In this document: one piece after another, positions 17,177 through 26,019 of the stretch
Layout: each line of letters begins with the position of its first letter
Position numbering within the stretch: position 1 is the stretch's first letter
Assembly (NCBI RefSeq): GCF_008642315.1
Contig: NZ_CP029192.1
Location: 7,626,001 to 7,690,000 of the forward strand
DNA: 64,000 nt
Direction: 5' to 3'
From: Streptomyces venezuelae
Lineage (GTDB): Bacteria > Actinomycetota > Actinomycetes > Streptomycetales > Streptomycetaceae
Made by a program: the position numbers and the translations under genes
Notes under the pieces: generated by a model
The model's database searches: none
What the model saw: only the letters and a program-made list of their open reading frames with translations
What the model was told of the DNA's origin: nothing

Positions 17177-18697
17177 TCAGTGCGCGTCCTCCGTCGGGCG
17201 CAGGTTCTTCGGGATCTTCGCCCAGGTGAGCGCCGCGGCGGCCAGCGGCAGCGCGGCCGCCATCAGGAACGTCGGCGTCATCCCGGAGGTGAACGCGTCG
17301 GCGGCCCGCGAAAGCAGCTCGGCACCGGCCGGGCCCGTGAGGCCGGACGCCACCCGGGCCGCCTCGCCGATCGAGTCGCTCACGGACGCCGCGGTGTCCG
17401 CCGTGAGACCGAGGTCGGGCAGGTTCACGCGGTACAGCGCGGTGGCGATGCTGCCGAGCACGGCCACGCCCATCGCGGCGCCGAGCTCGTAGCAGGTCTC
17501 CTCGACCGCCGCCGCGCCGCTGACGTCCTCGGCCGGGGTGGCCGCCATCAGCGTCACGGACGCGGCGGTCGTCGCGATGCCGACGCCGCAGCCGAGCACG
17601 CCGAGCGCCACGGCGACCTCGCCGTAGCCGAGCGGGCCCGACAGCTGGAGCAGCCACGGCAGGGAGAGCCCCGCCGTCATCAGGAGCAGGCCGCCGCCCA
17701 TGACGTGGCGGATCGGCAGGCGGTGCATCAGCGCCGGGGTGACCAGCGAGGTCAGGACCAGGCCGAGCGGTGCGGGCAGCATCCGGATGCCGGCCTCCAG
17801 GGGGCTGTAGCCCTCGCCGTACTGGAACCACTGGGTGATCAGGAACAGCGCCGAGCCGAGCGCGATCATGCCGAGGAAGATCGAGGCGGCGGCGATGGCG
17901 AAGGGCCGGGACGCGAAGAGGCGCACCTGCAGCAGTGGGTGGGCCAGGCGCAGCTGGCGGCGTACGAAGACCGTGAGGGTCACCGCGGCGACGGCGAGCA
18001 GCGCCCAGGCGACGGGGTCGGCGGGGCCGCCCTTGCCGAGCTGCTTGATGCCGCCCGCGAGGGCGAGCATGCCGACGACGGACTGGCCCACGCCCCACCA
18101 GTCCCAGCGGCCCTCGCGGGGCTGACGGGACTCGGGCAGGATCCACAGGCCGAGCGCGATGATCACCAGTGCGACGGGGATGTTGATCAGGAACGCCGAC
18201 TGCCAGCCGTCGTGCTCGACGAGCAGACCGCCGACGACCGGACCGAGCGCCATGCCGCCGCCGAAGACGGCCGACCACACCGCGTAGGCGAGGGCGCGCT
18301 CGCGGGCGTCGGTGAAGACCTTCCGCAGGATCGACAGGGTGGCCGGCATGATCGTCGCGCCACCGGCGCCGAGCAGCGCGCGGGCGGCGATGACCTGCCA
18401 CGCGGCGGTCGCGAAGACGGCGAGGAGCGAGGCGAGGGCGAAGACGCCGAAGCCGATCAGGAGCAGCCGCTTGCGGCCCCACCGGTCGCCGAGCGCGCCG
18501 GCGGTGACGAGGAGGCCGGACAGCACGAGGGCGTAGATGTCGATGATCCACAGCTGCTGTACGGAGCTGGGCCGCAGATCGGCGACCAGGGAGGGGAAGG
18601 CGACGTTCAGGATCGTGGTGTCCATGGCGATCAGCAGGAGGCTGCCGGAGAGGATCGCGAGGACGGCCCAGCGCCGAGGATCACGCTGCGGGGTCAT
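17177..18697 (-). CDS. MFS drug-efflux transporter, DHA2 (14-TM) family
   Basis: This 506-residue membrane exporter has fourteen predicted hydrophobic helices. DHA2 motifs are present: LIAMDTTILNVAFPSLVADL in TM1, GDRWGRKRLL as motif A, and GGGMALGPVVGGLL as the antiporter motif C in TM5. It should export hydrophobic drugs or metabolites in exchange for protons. ATG 18697 is nine bases after GAGGTG. A GTG at 18709 would add four residues, including a TTA codon, but has no ribosome site. The perfect palindrome at 18722-18739, just upstream, is a probable repressor operator. No TetR or MarR regulator gene is adjacent. Confidence 0.93.
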   Translation of the reverse strand: MTPQRDPRRWAVLAILSGSLLLIAMDTTILNVAFPSLVADLRPSSVQQLWIIDIYALVLSGLLVTAGALGDRWGRKRLLLIGFGVFALASLLAVFATAAWQVIAARALLGAGGATIMPATLSILRKVFTDARERALAYAVWSAVFGGGMALGPVVGGLLVEHDGWQSAFLINIPVALVIIALGLWILPESRQPREGRWDWWGVGQSVVGMLALAGGIKQLGKGGPADPVAWALLAVAAVTLTVFVRRQLRLAHPLLQVRLFASRPFAIAAASIFLGMIALGSALFLITQWFQYGEGYSPLEAGIRMLPAPLGLVLTSLVTPALMHRLPIRHVMGGGLLLMTAGLSLPWLLQLSGPLGYGEVAVALGVLGCGVGIATTAASVTLMAATPAEDVSGAAAVEETCYELGAAMGVAVLGSIATALYRVNLPDLGLTADTAASVSDSIGEAARVASGLTGPAGAELLSRAADAFTSGMTPTFLMAAALPLAAAALTWAKIPKNLRPTEDAH

Positions 18698-18721
18698 GTG
18701 GAGTAACACCTCAGTTTCGAA

Positions 18722-18739
18722 TGAGACACCAATGTCTCA
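18722..18739 (-). promoter_or_regulatory. Palindromic operator in front of MFS exporter
   Basis: TGAGACA (18722-18728), CCAA, TGTCTCA (18733-18739) is a perfect inverted repeat of 7-bp arms. It lies about 25 bp upstream of the exporter start codon. GGTGTC recurs twice within the next 30 bp. The size and symmetry are typical of a TetR-family operator. Confidence 0.6.
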
Positions 18740-18801
18740 CAGGAAACGTGTAGGTGTCTAATGAGGTGTCGGCTGAGCCACGGCGGCGGGCCGGGTACGC
18801 G

Positions 18802-19977
18802 TCACCGCACGCGCTGGAGCGCCTCCGCGGTGAGGTCCGCGAGCGTCGGATAGCCGTCGACTGCCATCAGCAGGTCCGCCTCGGCGAGCAGCGAGCGCAG
18901 CACGTGCGTCACGCCGTCGGCCCCGCCCATGCCGAGCCCGTACGCGTACGGGCGGCCCACACCCACCGCGGTGGCGCCGAGCGCGACGGCCTTGACGATG
19001 TCCGCGCCGCTGCGCACCCCCGAATCGAAGAGGACGGGCAGCCCCTCGGCGGCCTCGACGACCGCGGGCAGCACGTCGAGCGCGGGAAGCCCGCCGTTGG
19101 CCTGACGGCCGCCGTGGTTGGAGCAGTAGATGCCGTCCACCCCGCCGTCCCTGGCCCGGCGCACGTCCTCGGGATGACAGAGGCCCTTGATGATCAGCGG
19201 CAGCGAGGTCAGGGAGCGCAGCCACGGCAGGTCGTCCCACGTGAGCGGATTCCCGAAGACCTGCACCCACTTGAGCACCGCGGACTGCATGTCGTGCTCG
19301 GGGTCGGCGGGCAGCTGCGCGCGGAACACCGGGTCGCTCGTGTAGTTGGCCAGGCAGTGGCCGCGCAGCTGCGGGAAGTTGGAGGCGCCCAGGTCGCGCG
19401 GGCGCCAGCCGGTGATCCAGGTGTCCAGGGTGACGACGATGCCCTTGAACCCGGACTTCTCCGCCCGGCGGACCAGGCTCTCGGCGAGAGCGCGGTCCGT
19501 CGGCGTGTACAGCTGGAAGAAGCCGGGCGTATCGCCGAACTCGGCGGCGACCTCCTCCATCGGGTCGGCGGACAGGGTCGAGGCGACCATCGGGACCCCG
19601 GTCCGCGCGGCCGCCCGCGCGGTCGCGAGATCGCCGTGCCCGTCCTGCGTACAGATGCCGAGGACCCCGATGGGCGCCATGAACAGGGGAGAGGGCAGCG
19701 TCATGCCGAACAGGTCCACGGACAGGTCGCGCTCCGCGGCCCCCACGAACATGCGCGGTATCAGCCCCCACCGCTCGAACGCGGTGACGTTGGCGTCCTG
19801 TGTGCGCTCGTCGCCGGCGCCGCCCGCGACGTACGAGACGACCGAAGGCGGCATCGCGGCATGGGCGCGCGCCTCCCACTCCGCGTACTTCATCGGGTAC
19901 TCGGGAACGACGCCGCGCAGACCGTCGAGGTAGATCTCGTCCTGGTAGTCCTTGAAGGGGCGGGGCGTCGGATGCAT
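18802..19977 (-). CDS. Lactate 2-monooxygenase-like alpha-hydroxy-acid oxidase
   Basis: This 391-residue FMN-dependent TIM-barrel enzyme of the alpha-hydroxy-acid oxidase family has the catalytic His and Arg in [16 protein letters not shown] contacts in [10 protein letters not shown] and [12 protein letters not shown], and [13 protein letters not shown] near the end. The length and the N-terminal [16 protein letters not shown] are characteristic of lactate 2-monooxygenase, which converts L-lactate to acetate, CO2 and water, rather than of lactate dehydrogenase. GGAAGG lies six bases before ATG 19977. It lies 104 bp upstream of the MFS exporter on the same strand, but the operator between them suggests separate transcription. 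Confidence 0.88.
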   Translation of the reverse strand: MHPTPRPFKDYQDEIYLDGLRGVVPEYPMKYAEWEARAHAAMPPSVVSYVAGGAGDERTQDANVTAFERWGLIPRMFVGAAERDLSVDLFGMTLPSPLFMAPIGVLGICTQDGHGDLATARAAARTGVPMVASTLSADPMEEVAAEFGDTPGFFQLYTPTDRALAESLVRRAEKSGFKGIVVTLDTWITGWRPRDLGASNFPQLRGHCLANYTSDPVFRAQLPADPEHDMQSAVLKWVQVFGNPLTWDDLPWLRSLTSLPLIIKGLCHPEDVRRARDGGVDGIYCSNHGGRQANGGLPALDVLPAVVEAAEGLPVLFDSGVRSGADIVKAVALGATAVGVGRPYAYGLGMGGADGVTHVLRSLLAEADLLMAVDGYPTLADLTAEALQRVR

Positions 19978-20216
19978 GGGCGGCCTTCCCGGTACGGAGG
20001 ATCGGACGGCCGCTCAGTCTGGTTCGAAGTCGATGTCAAGGTCAATGAGCGTCGTTCGAGGCCGTGTTCACGGAAGTGGCCGCGCGCGGATTGGTGATCT
20101 GTACGCGAGGGCATCACCGTGAGGCAGGACAGGTCGCGCCGGATGGGCGGCGACCCCGGTGGCGACATGGTTCGCGGGTGGACGCCGGCCTGCTACAGGG
20201 AGGGGAGTGAGCTGCC

Positions 20217-20642
20217 ATGCGTGCGCACCAGCGCGCCCGTCGGCCCACGGAACGGGTGGAGTACGCGCTGCCGCAGGAGCCCGCTTCGGCGGGCCGCGCG
20301 CGGAGACTGGCCTCCGCGTTCCTCGCCGGGTCACGGCGCCGCAAGACCGAGGTGGACGCCGAGCGGATGGACGACGCCGCGCTGATCGTCTCCGAGCTCG
20401 TGTCCAACGCGCTGCGGCACGGACGAGGCGGCTGCCGGCTGCGCGTCGAGGTGTCGGGGGCGCGGGTGACCGTGGAGGTCACCGACGCCAGCCCCGAGCA
20501 TCCACGGTTCCAGAAACACGGCATGGACAACACGGAGAGGGAGAGCGGACGCGGCCTGGCGATGGTCCGGCTGCTGACCCACCGGCTCGAGGTCGTGGGG
20601 GCGCACCGCGGGGGCAAGACGGTACGGGCGGTGCTGGCCTGA
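20217..20642 (+). CDS. GHKL-type ATP-binding regulatory protein (anti-sigma-like)
   Basis: This 141-residue stand-alone HATPase_c_2 domain is of the kind abundant in Streptomyces (SpoIIAB/RsbW-like serine kinases and anti-sigma factors). The N box is intact: LIVSELVSNALRHG, with Glu60 and Asn64. VTVEVTDASP forms the G1 box and GRGLAMVRLL the G2 box. It probably binds a sigma factor or an anti-sigma antagonist, but no partner is adjacent. GGGAGGGG before ATG 20217 is a strong ribosome site. It is divergent from the lactate monooxygenase gene across a 239-bp gap with no other feature seen. Confidence 0.85.
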   Translation: MRAHQRARRPTERVEYALPQEPASAGRARRLASAFLAGSRRRKTEVDAERMDDAALIVSELVSNALRHGRGGCRLRVEVSGARVTVEVTDASPEHPRFQKHGMDNTERESGRGLAMVRLLTHRLEVVGAHRGGKTVRAVLA

Positions 20643-20907
20643 CCCTCCGCGTTCCGGGAACGTCGCGGTACCGGTCGGCCTACGCGAAAGCCCCGGGCGC
20701 CGCGTACTGCGACGGGACCACTTGCGCGCCGGTCGGGCCCCGGCGGACGGGCGGACACCGGACTCGTCCTACGGTGGGAACCGGCCGCGCTCGGCAGGAC
20801 CCGGCTCGCGCGGCCGCTCTCGGGGCCCTCGACTTCGGGACATCGGCGCCCTCGGCAACGCGAAAAGTCCGTTGCGCGTGCGGATCCCGCCCCCGGACAG
20901 TGGACCC

Positions 20908-21864
20908 ATGACGACGTCTCCCACACCGCCCCAGGGGCTCACCGTGCGCCCGGCGACGCTCGACGACGCGGCGGCCGTGTGCGCGCTGCTCAACGAGGTC
21001 GACGTCCTGGAGATCGGCCGCGCCGACACCGAAACAGCCGAGGTGCGGGCCGATTTCGTCCACCCCGAGGTGGACCTGGAGCGGGACTCCTGGCTGCTCT
21101 TCGACGGTGACCTGCTCGTCGGGTACGCGTTGGCGTGGGACGAATCCGGCGGCGAGCGCATCGACGTCGACCACTACGTCCTGCCCGGCCGGCCGCAGGG
21201 CGCCCTGCACCTCCTCGACCTGCTGGAGGCCCGCGCCGCCGAGCGCGCGGCGGCCAACGGTGCGGCGCGGGCCGTGGTGCATCTGCACCTCAACACCGAG
21301 CCCACCACGGACCCGCGGGACCTCCGTGCGCGAGGCTGGCGGACCGTGCGGCGCTACAACGTGCTGGCACGCCGGATCGGCGCGGACACGGATCCGCTGC
21401 CGAAGGCGCCGCCCGGTGTGGTCCTGCGCCCCTGCCTCGCCGAGGAGGACCGCAGGCGCGCCCACGCCCTGCTCCAGGAGAGCTTCACCGAGCACTTCGA
21501 CCACCAGCCGCGCACCTACGCGCAGTGGCTCGACGACATCGACGCCCCGAACGTGGACTGGTCGCTCATCTGGGTCGCCCACGTCGAAGGGCTCGGCGAC
21601 GCCGCCGTGCTGCGCACCCACGACAACCGCCCGTCGATGGGCTGGATAGGCAACCTCGGCGTCCTGGCCGAGGCCCGCGGGCGCGGCATCGGCAGCCATC
21701 TGCTGCGCCACGCCTTCGGGCACTACGCCGCGCTGGGCCGCGACCGGATCGGCCTCGGCGTCGACACCGACAACAGCAGCGGCGCACTCGCCCTCTACGA
21801 ACGGCACGGCATGACTCTCGACCACGCCGTCGACACCTGGGAGCTGATCCGCCCGGCCGCCTGA
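20908..21864 (+). CDS. Tandem GNAT acetyltransferase
   Basis: This 318-residue protein has two GNAT folds: residues about 8-150 (weak acetyl-CoA site) and 165-318, where NLGVLAEARGRGIGSHLLRHA provides the pyrophosphate-binding loop and DNSSGALALYERHGM the C-terminal part. The overall plan resembles mycothiol synthase (MshD) and related two-domain acetyltransferases, but the substrate is not determinable. ATG 20908 starts the family N-terminus; the ribosome site is weak (GGAC). The 265 bp between it and the previous gene holds no recognisable hairpin or gene. Confidence 0.85.
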   Translation: MTTSPTPPQGLTVRPATLDDAAAVCALLNEVDVLEIGRADTETAEVRADFVHPEVDLERDSWLLFDGDLLVGYALAWDESGGERIDVDHYVLPGRPQGALHLLDLLEARAAERAAANGAARAVVHLHLNTEPTTDPRDLRARGWRTVRRYNVLARRIGADTDPLPKAPPGVVLRPCLAEEDRRRAHALLQESFTEHFDHQPRTYAQWLDDIDAPNVDWSLIWVAHVEGLGDAAVLRTHDNRPSMGWIGNLGVLAEARGRGIGSHLLRHAFGHYAALGRDRIGLGVDTDNSSGALALYERHGMTLDHAVDTWELIRPAA

Positions 21865-21873
21865 GCGCCCCGG

Positions 21874-23361
21874 CTACCGCAGCGTGCTGCCGAAGAGCGC
21901 CGCCGTGTTCGGCGCGTCGACGTCCTTCGGGCCGAACGCCACCGAACCCGTGGCGGTCGTGCCCGCAGCGGTGCCGCGCAGTGACCACAGGGCGCCCGCG
22001 CGGGCGTTCTCCTCCACGGACGAGGCCGCGAGGTCGCCGTGTCCGTCGCCCGTCACATCGAGCAGCGACACCGCCGCGCCGAACAGGTCGTTCTTCTCGG
22101 CGACACCGGGGACGCCCGCCGTGTCCTGATGGAAGGCCTGGGCGCCCGCACCCGTCACGCCGGTGGGGCTGCCGTGCACCAGGACGACCGCACCCGCGTC
22201 CGTGACGTCCTTGACGTCCTCACCGGGTACGCCGAGCGCGATGTCCGCGTACCCGTCGCCCGTCACGTCACCGACCGCGATCGAGCTGCCGAACCGGTCC
22301 CCGTTCTCCTCCGCGCCCGGCACGCCCGGCAGGTCCTGGTCGAACTTCTGCACGTCGCCCTTGAGGCCGTCCGCCGAGCCGTAGGAGACCATCGCCTTGC
22401 CGTCCTCGTCGCTGTCGCCCGCGACCACGTCGGCGTAGTGGTCGCCATTGACGTCACCGACGCCCAGCGCGTCGCCGGATCCCGGCGCGTCCCCCCGCAC
22501 GAACCCGGTCGCGCCGCCGTACAGCACGCTGTTGCCCCACTGGCCGTCGCCGGAGTAGTCGTTCATGACGATGTCGGCCCGGCCGTCGCCGTTGACGTCG
22601 CCGACGCCCTGCGGCACCACCGGACCCTTCACGGACAGCGGACCGTCGACGCAGACCTCGGGCCGCTCGCGGCAGGACGGGTCGGGCCGCTCGTCGGTCT
22701 CGTAGCTCCACCACTGCGACGGGTCCATGAAGTCGAGGGTCGCGGCCGGCGTGCCGGTGCGCGCTACGGGGCCCTTCCAGAGGCGGGCGCCCTGGGCGAC
22801 CGGGTCGTCGCCGTGCGAGCCCGCCCTGCCGAACAGCGCGAGGTCGGTGGTGCCGTCGCCGTCGAAGTCCCCGGCCTGCGGCGCGAACCCGTACGTGGCG
22901 ATCGCGGTGCCGCCGGTCAGGCCGGACGCGGAGCCCCACAACACCACCGCGCCCGACCCCGAACCCTGGCCCTCGGTGCCGACGACCAGGTCCGTGTACC
23001 CGTCGTGGTCCAGGTCGCCCTTGGTGAAGGTCCGCCCGAACTCCTGCTTCGCCGTCGCCGACCCGGGCACGCCGGCCGTGGCGCGGCTGACCACCTTCCT
23101 GCGGGCCGGGTCGAGGCCGTCCTCGGAGCCGTACGTCACCACCACGTACCCGGCGTTCGCCCTGCCCGAGACGGTGCCGCCGGGCGCGCCGACGACGAGG
23201 TCCGCGAACCCGTCGCCGTCGAAGTCGTCCGTCGCCCGCACGGCGGAGTCCGCGCGGGCACTGCCCTGCCCCAGTGTCAGGGCCGCAAGGCCGCTGCCCA
23301 CCAACAGCGACGCGGCGATCAGGGGCATGGTGCGCAGGACTCCGCGGTGTGCGAGCGACAT
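21874..23361 (-). CDS. Secreted FG-GAP/VCBS beta-propeller protein
   Basis: This 495-residue exported protein has a signal peptide at residues 1-38, followed by at least six integrin-like FG-GAP repeats. Each has a calcium-binding loop of the form DxDGDGxxD (DFDGDGFADL, DLDHDGYTDL, DFDGDGTTDL, DVNGDGRADI, DVTGDGYADI, DVTGDGHGDL). The repeats should close into a seven-bladed propeller. No enzymatic domain is attached. Such proteins are very common in Streptomyces and their roles (adhesion or sugar binding) are mostly unknown. GAGGAAG lies six bases before ATG 23361. It converges on the GNAT gene, with 9 bp between them. Confidence 0.9.
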   Translation of the reverse strand: MSLAHRGVLRTMPLIAASLLVGSGLAALTLGQGSARADSAVRATDDFDGDGFADLVVGAPGGTVSGRANAGYVVVTYGSEDGLDPARRKVVSRATAGVPGSATAKQEFGRTFTKGDLDHDGYTDLVVGTEGQGSGSGAVVLWGSASGLTGGTAIATYGFAPQAGDFDGDGTTDLALFGRAGSHGDDPVAQGARLWKGPVARTGTPAATLDFMDPSQWWSYETDERPDPSCRERPEVCVDGPLSVKGPVVPQGVGDVNGDGRADIVMNDYSGDGQWGNSVLYGGATGFVRGDAPGSGDALGVGDVNGDHYADVVAGDSDEDGKAMVSYGSADGLKGDVQKFDQDLPGVPGAEENGDRFGSSIAVGDVTGDGYADIALGVPGEDVKDVTDAGAVVLVHGSPTGVTGAGAQAFHQDTAGVPGVAEKNDLFGAAVSLLDVTGDGHGDLAASSVEENARAGALWSLRGTAAGTTATGSVAFGPKDVDAPNTAALFGSTLR

Positions 23362-23454
23362 TCGACTTCCTCTTTCCCTCGGACGGTCACGACCGATCAG
23401 TTGACCGGTGGAGGGCGCCCGAGGTTGTACGCGGCCCGGCGGCGGTACGCGGGG

Positions 23455-24153
23455 TCACTGCGGCACGTTCAGGACGAAGTCGAAGTCCGCCTCCTTCGTG
23501 TTGCCCACGCTGCGGACGTTCATGAGGAGGCGGGGATCGAAGATGGTGTCCGTGTTGTTGCGGGGCTCGCCCGGGAAGTACAGCTGCGTCGTCAGGATCG
23601 GACGCCCGGGGGCCTGCACCTTGACGTGCAGGTGCCGGGTGCGGCCGGGGTAGAGGCCGGGCACGATCGTGGTGAGCTTGAACGCGCCGTTGGCGTCCGT
23701 GAACTGGTGCCCGCGGAAGCGGTATCCGGCGTTGTCGTACGTCCCGTACGTGTCGGCCTGCCAGAAGTCCAGCAGGGCCCGCGAGATCGGCTTGCAGGCA
23801 CGCCCGAAGACGTAGCCGGTGACGGTGAGGCGCACGCCGGGGGTGCCGGGCTGGACGAGCGAGGTGCGCTGCGGGGAGTTGGGCTTGAAGTACGGCCCCT
23901 CCATCTGCGGGATGGTCGGGTCGTCCCCGTCGTCGCAGTCGGGGGTGAGCTCGGGTGCCTCGCCCCGCTCGGCGGCGGTCCTGGCCAGTGCGGGTACGCC
24001 CATGAGGGACACCGGCACGGCCATGCCCAGCGCGGCCGCGGCCCGCAGGACGGTCTTGCGGCTGGGGCCCTTGTTGCCGTTCACGCCGTCGGCGGCGGGG
24101 TCGCCGCCCGCGCCTGGTATGCCGCCTCCGGGGCTGCCGGTCTCGTGGTCCAT
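23455..24153 (-). CDS. Secreted intradiol ring-cleavage dioxygenase
   Basis: This 232-residue protein carries the non-heme Fe(III) centre of intradiol (catechol 1,2-type) dioxygenases: candidate tyrosine ligand in FWQADTYGTYD (Tyr136), then GLYPGRTRHLHVKV with Tyr168, His174 and His176. These enzymes open catechol-like rings to muconates. Unusually for the family it has an export signal: SRKTVLRAAAA (from residue 31) is a Tat-like twin-basic motif followed by a hydrophobic stretch. AGGAGG precedes ATG 24153. Secreted relatives in biomass-degrading Streptomyces act on lignin-derived aromatics; a CBM seen in some of them is absent here. The AraC gene 49 bp upstream on the same strand is a likely regulator. 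Confidence 0.88.
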   Translation of the reverse strand: MDHETGSPGGGIPGAGGDPAADGVNGNKGPSRKTVLRAAAALGMAVPVSLMGVPALARTAAERGEAPELTPDCDDGDDPTIPQMEGPYFKPNSPQRTSLVQPGTPGVRLTVTGYVFGRACKPISRALLDFWQADTYGTYDNAGYRFRGHQFTDANGAFKLTTIVPGLYPGRTRHLHVKVQAPGRPILTTQLYFPGEPRNNTDTIFDPRLLMNVRSVGNTKEADFDFVLNVPQ

Positions 24154-24202
24154 CGCTCCTCCTGAGCCTGTGGGGGTCGGTGGTTCCGGATCGGCTATGA
24201 AG

Positions 24203-25183
24203 CTATGCGGGGGAGGAGGGCCCGGCGATGGACTCGAGCCGGTGGTCGTGGTGAATATCGCCACCGCCGCGCCGGAAGTCCCCGGGGCTCGCGCCGGTCT
24301 CGCGGCGGAAGAAGCGGCAGAAGTACGCCGGGTCCTTGAAGCCGACCCGTCCCGCGACCTGGCGGACCGTCAACTCGGTGCGCAGCAGCAGCCGTTTGGC
24401 CTCGTGCACCCGGGTCTGCCGGATCAGTTCACCGGGTGTCCTGCCGGTCTCCGCCTTCACCACCTCGCTGAGGTAGCTCACCGAGACGCCCAGGCGGTCG
24501 GCGCAGGACCGCACCGACTGCAGGGCCCCCTCGGGAGTGCCCATCAGGGTCACGAAGTCGGCGGCCACCGAGCCCGGGCGCGAGTGGGACGGTCCCTCGG
24601 GCAGGGGTGGCGGCGCGGGCGGTTCGGCGGATGAGCGGGGTGCGGGGAGCCGGGCCGCCCGGACCACGAGCACGTGCAGCAGCGCCCGCAGGACGCTGTG
24701 GAATCCGGTGGCCCCGGACCGGTACTCGCCGTCCAGCTCGGCGACCAGGCGCGCGGTCTCCTCCGCCGCCTCCCCGGGCAGGTCAAGCCAGGAGCGCCGG
24801 GAGAGGGTGCGCAGGACGTGCCGGTCGGTGGGGTGGTCCACGAGGAAGTCGTCGGTGAAGAGGATGACCCTGCCTTCGAGGCCGGTCACGTCCTCCCAGT
24901 GGTGGACCTGCCCGGGGGCGATGACGCACAGGTTCGGCGGGCACAGCGGGAAACGGCCCAGGTCGACGACGTGCCGGCCGGTGCCCCCGGTGACGTGGAC
25001 GATCTCGTGGAAGGTGTGCCGGTGCGGGAACGAGGCGCGCGACATGGGTCCGATGCTGTCGAACGTGCCGATGGCGAAGGGCAGCGCGTTGGGCATCGGC
25101 ACCTGCAGCCGGTGCATGGGCATGCCGTCCTCGCCCGGCTCTCCGTTGTTCCCCTCGCCGGGCAGGACCGTAGTGCCGCGCAT
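24203..25183 (-). CDS. AraC-family transcriptional regulator
   Basis: This 326-residue protein has an N-terminal cupin sensing domain (HRHTFHEIVHVTGG, APGQVHHW) and a C-terminal double helix-turn-helix (ADRLGVSVSYLSEVVKAETG, then VRQVAGRVGFKDPAYFCRFF, RRETGASPGDFR). GAGGAG stands seven bases before ATG 25183; a GTG at 25189 is too close to that site. Its linker, around residues 185-210, is Pro-rich. It lies upstream of the secreted dioxygenase in the same direction and probably activates it in response to an aromatic compound. It is divergent from the TetR-SDR-ADH genes. Confidence 0.9.
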   Translation of the reverse strand: MRGTTVLPGEGNNGEPGEDGMPMHRLQVPMPNALPFAIGTFDSIGPMSRASFPHRHTFHEIVHVTGGTGRHVVDLGRFPLCPPNLCVIAPGQVHHWEDVTGLEGRVILFTDDFLVDHPTDRHVLRTLSRRSWLDLPGEAAEETARLVAELDGEYRSGATGFHSVLRALLHVLVVRAARLPAPRSSAEPPAPPPLPEGPSHSRPGSVAADFVTLMGTPEGALQSVRSCADRLGVSVSYLSEVVKAETGRTPGELIRQTRVHEAKRLLLRTELTVRQVAGRVGFKDPAYFCRFFRRETGASPGDFRRGGGDIHHDHRLESIAGPSSPA

Positions 25184-25324
25184 GTGCACGCTCCTCGGGA
25201 CGTCGGTGTCGACCGTCGACTGGTCCGTACCAATCGGCGGTCCGTCCTCACGATGGCACGAGTGCGCGCCCGCGAGCAGAGCGCGAATGCGCCGCCGAAA
25301 GCCTCAGTGGCGCGTCTCACCCCA

Positions 25325-25356
25325 TGTCCCCCCGGGACAGATGTCCCACTGGGACA
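25325..25356 (+). promoter_or_regulatory. Two tandem perfect palindromic operators
   Basis: TGTCCC-CCC-GGGACA (25325-25339) and TGTCCC-ACT-GGGACA (25342-25356) are two copies of one 15-bp inverted repeat, 17 bp apart start to start. They end 22 bp before the TetR ATG. Two identical sites directly before a TetR gene are strong evidence of autorepression. Confidence 0.8.
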
Positions 25357-25378
25357 CTTCGAGGCGTACAGTCGAAGC

Positions 25379-26005
25379 ATGAGCAGCACACAGGGCCGCC
25401 GGACCCGCAAGGTCCAGGAGAGCCGGGCCGCCATGGCGAACGCCGCCGTGGACCTGGCCCTCGCCCACGGCCTCGACCAGGTCACCGTCGAGACGATCAG
25501 CGACCGCGCCGACGTCTCGCGCCGCACCTTCTCCCGGTACTTCACGGGGAAGGAGGACGCCGTGGTCGACGCTCTCCGCGTCGACTACGCACGCGTCAAC
25601 GCGGCGCTCGCCGCCCGCCCCGAGGGGGAGAGCCCCCTCACGGCCTACCACCGGGCACTCCGGAACTGGCTGGACGACGAACCGACCGCCTGGCACCGCC
25701 TGCCCCGCTCCGCCGACCTGCTGCGGCTGCTCCACGAGGAGCCGTCGCTGCTGCCCGCCTACCTGCGGGTGCAGGACGAGGCGAAGGCCGCGTCGGTGGC
25801 GATCGTCGCCGACCGGCTCGGACTCGACGCCGAGCGCGACCTGCGCCCGGCGCTCGCCGTCTCCCTGGCGGTCGGAGCCTTCGGCACCGCCGTGCGGTTC
25901 TGGATCGCCCCGGGCGACAACGGCGGCCTTCCGCCGCTCATCGACGCGGCGTTCGCGGCCCTGGCCGATGAGCCCGCGCCCCGCATCACCACAACCACCA
26001 CGTGA
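25379..26005 (+). CDS. TetR-family transcriptional regulator
   Basis: This 208-residue TetR repressor has a DNA-binding domain in residues 10-58 (VQESRAAMANAAVDLALAHG, then VETISDRADVSRRTFSRYF) and an all-helical C-terminal ligand domain (TetR_C_17-like, with YHRALRNWL). ATG 25379 lies 22 bp after the tandem operators. It is followed closely by a short-chain dehydrogenase and a zinc alcohol dehydrogenase, so the three probably form one operon that responds to an alcohol or ketone. Its C-terminus ends in a run of threonines encoded by an ACC/ACA/ACG-rich stretch. Confidence 0.92.
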   Translation: MSSTQGRRTRKVQESRAAMANAAVDLALAHGLDQVTVETISDRADVSRRTFSRYFTGKEDAVVDALRVDYARVNAALAARPEGESPLTAYHRALRNWLDDEPTAWHRLPRSADLLRLLHEEPSLLPAYLRVQDEAKAASVAIVADRLGLDAERDLRPALAVSLAVGAFGTAVRFWIAPGDNGGLPPLIDAAFAALADEPAPRITTTTT

Positions 26006-26019
26006 AACCAGGCACCACC

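Noticed and set aside
20643..20907. N-terminal extension of the GNAT protein from 20722
   Set aside because: Extra 62 codons are Arg/Gly/Pro-rich and precede the family start at ATG 20908.
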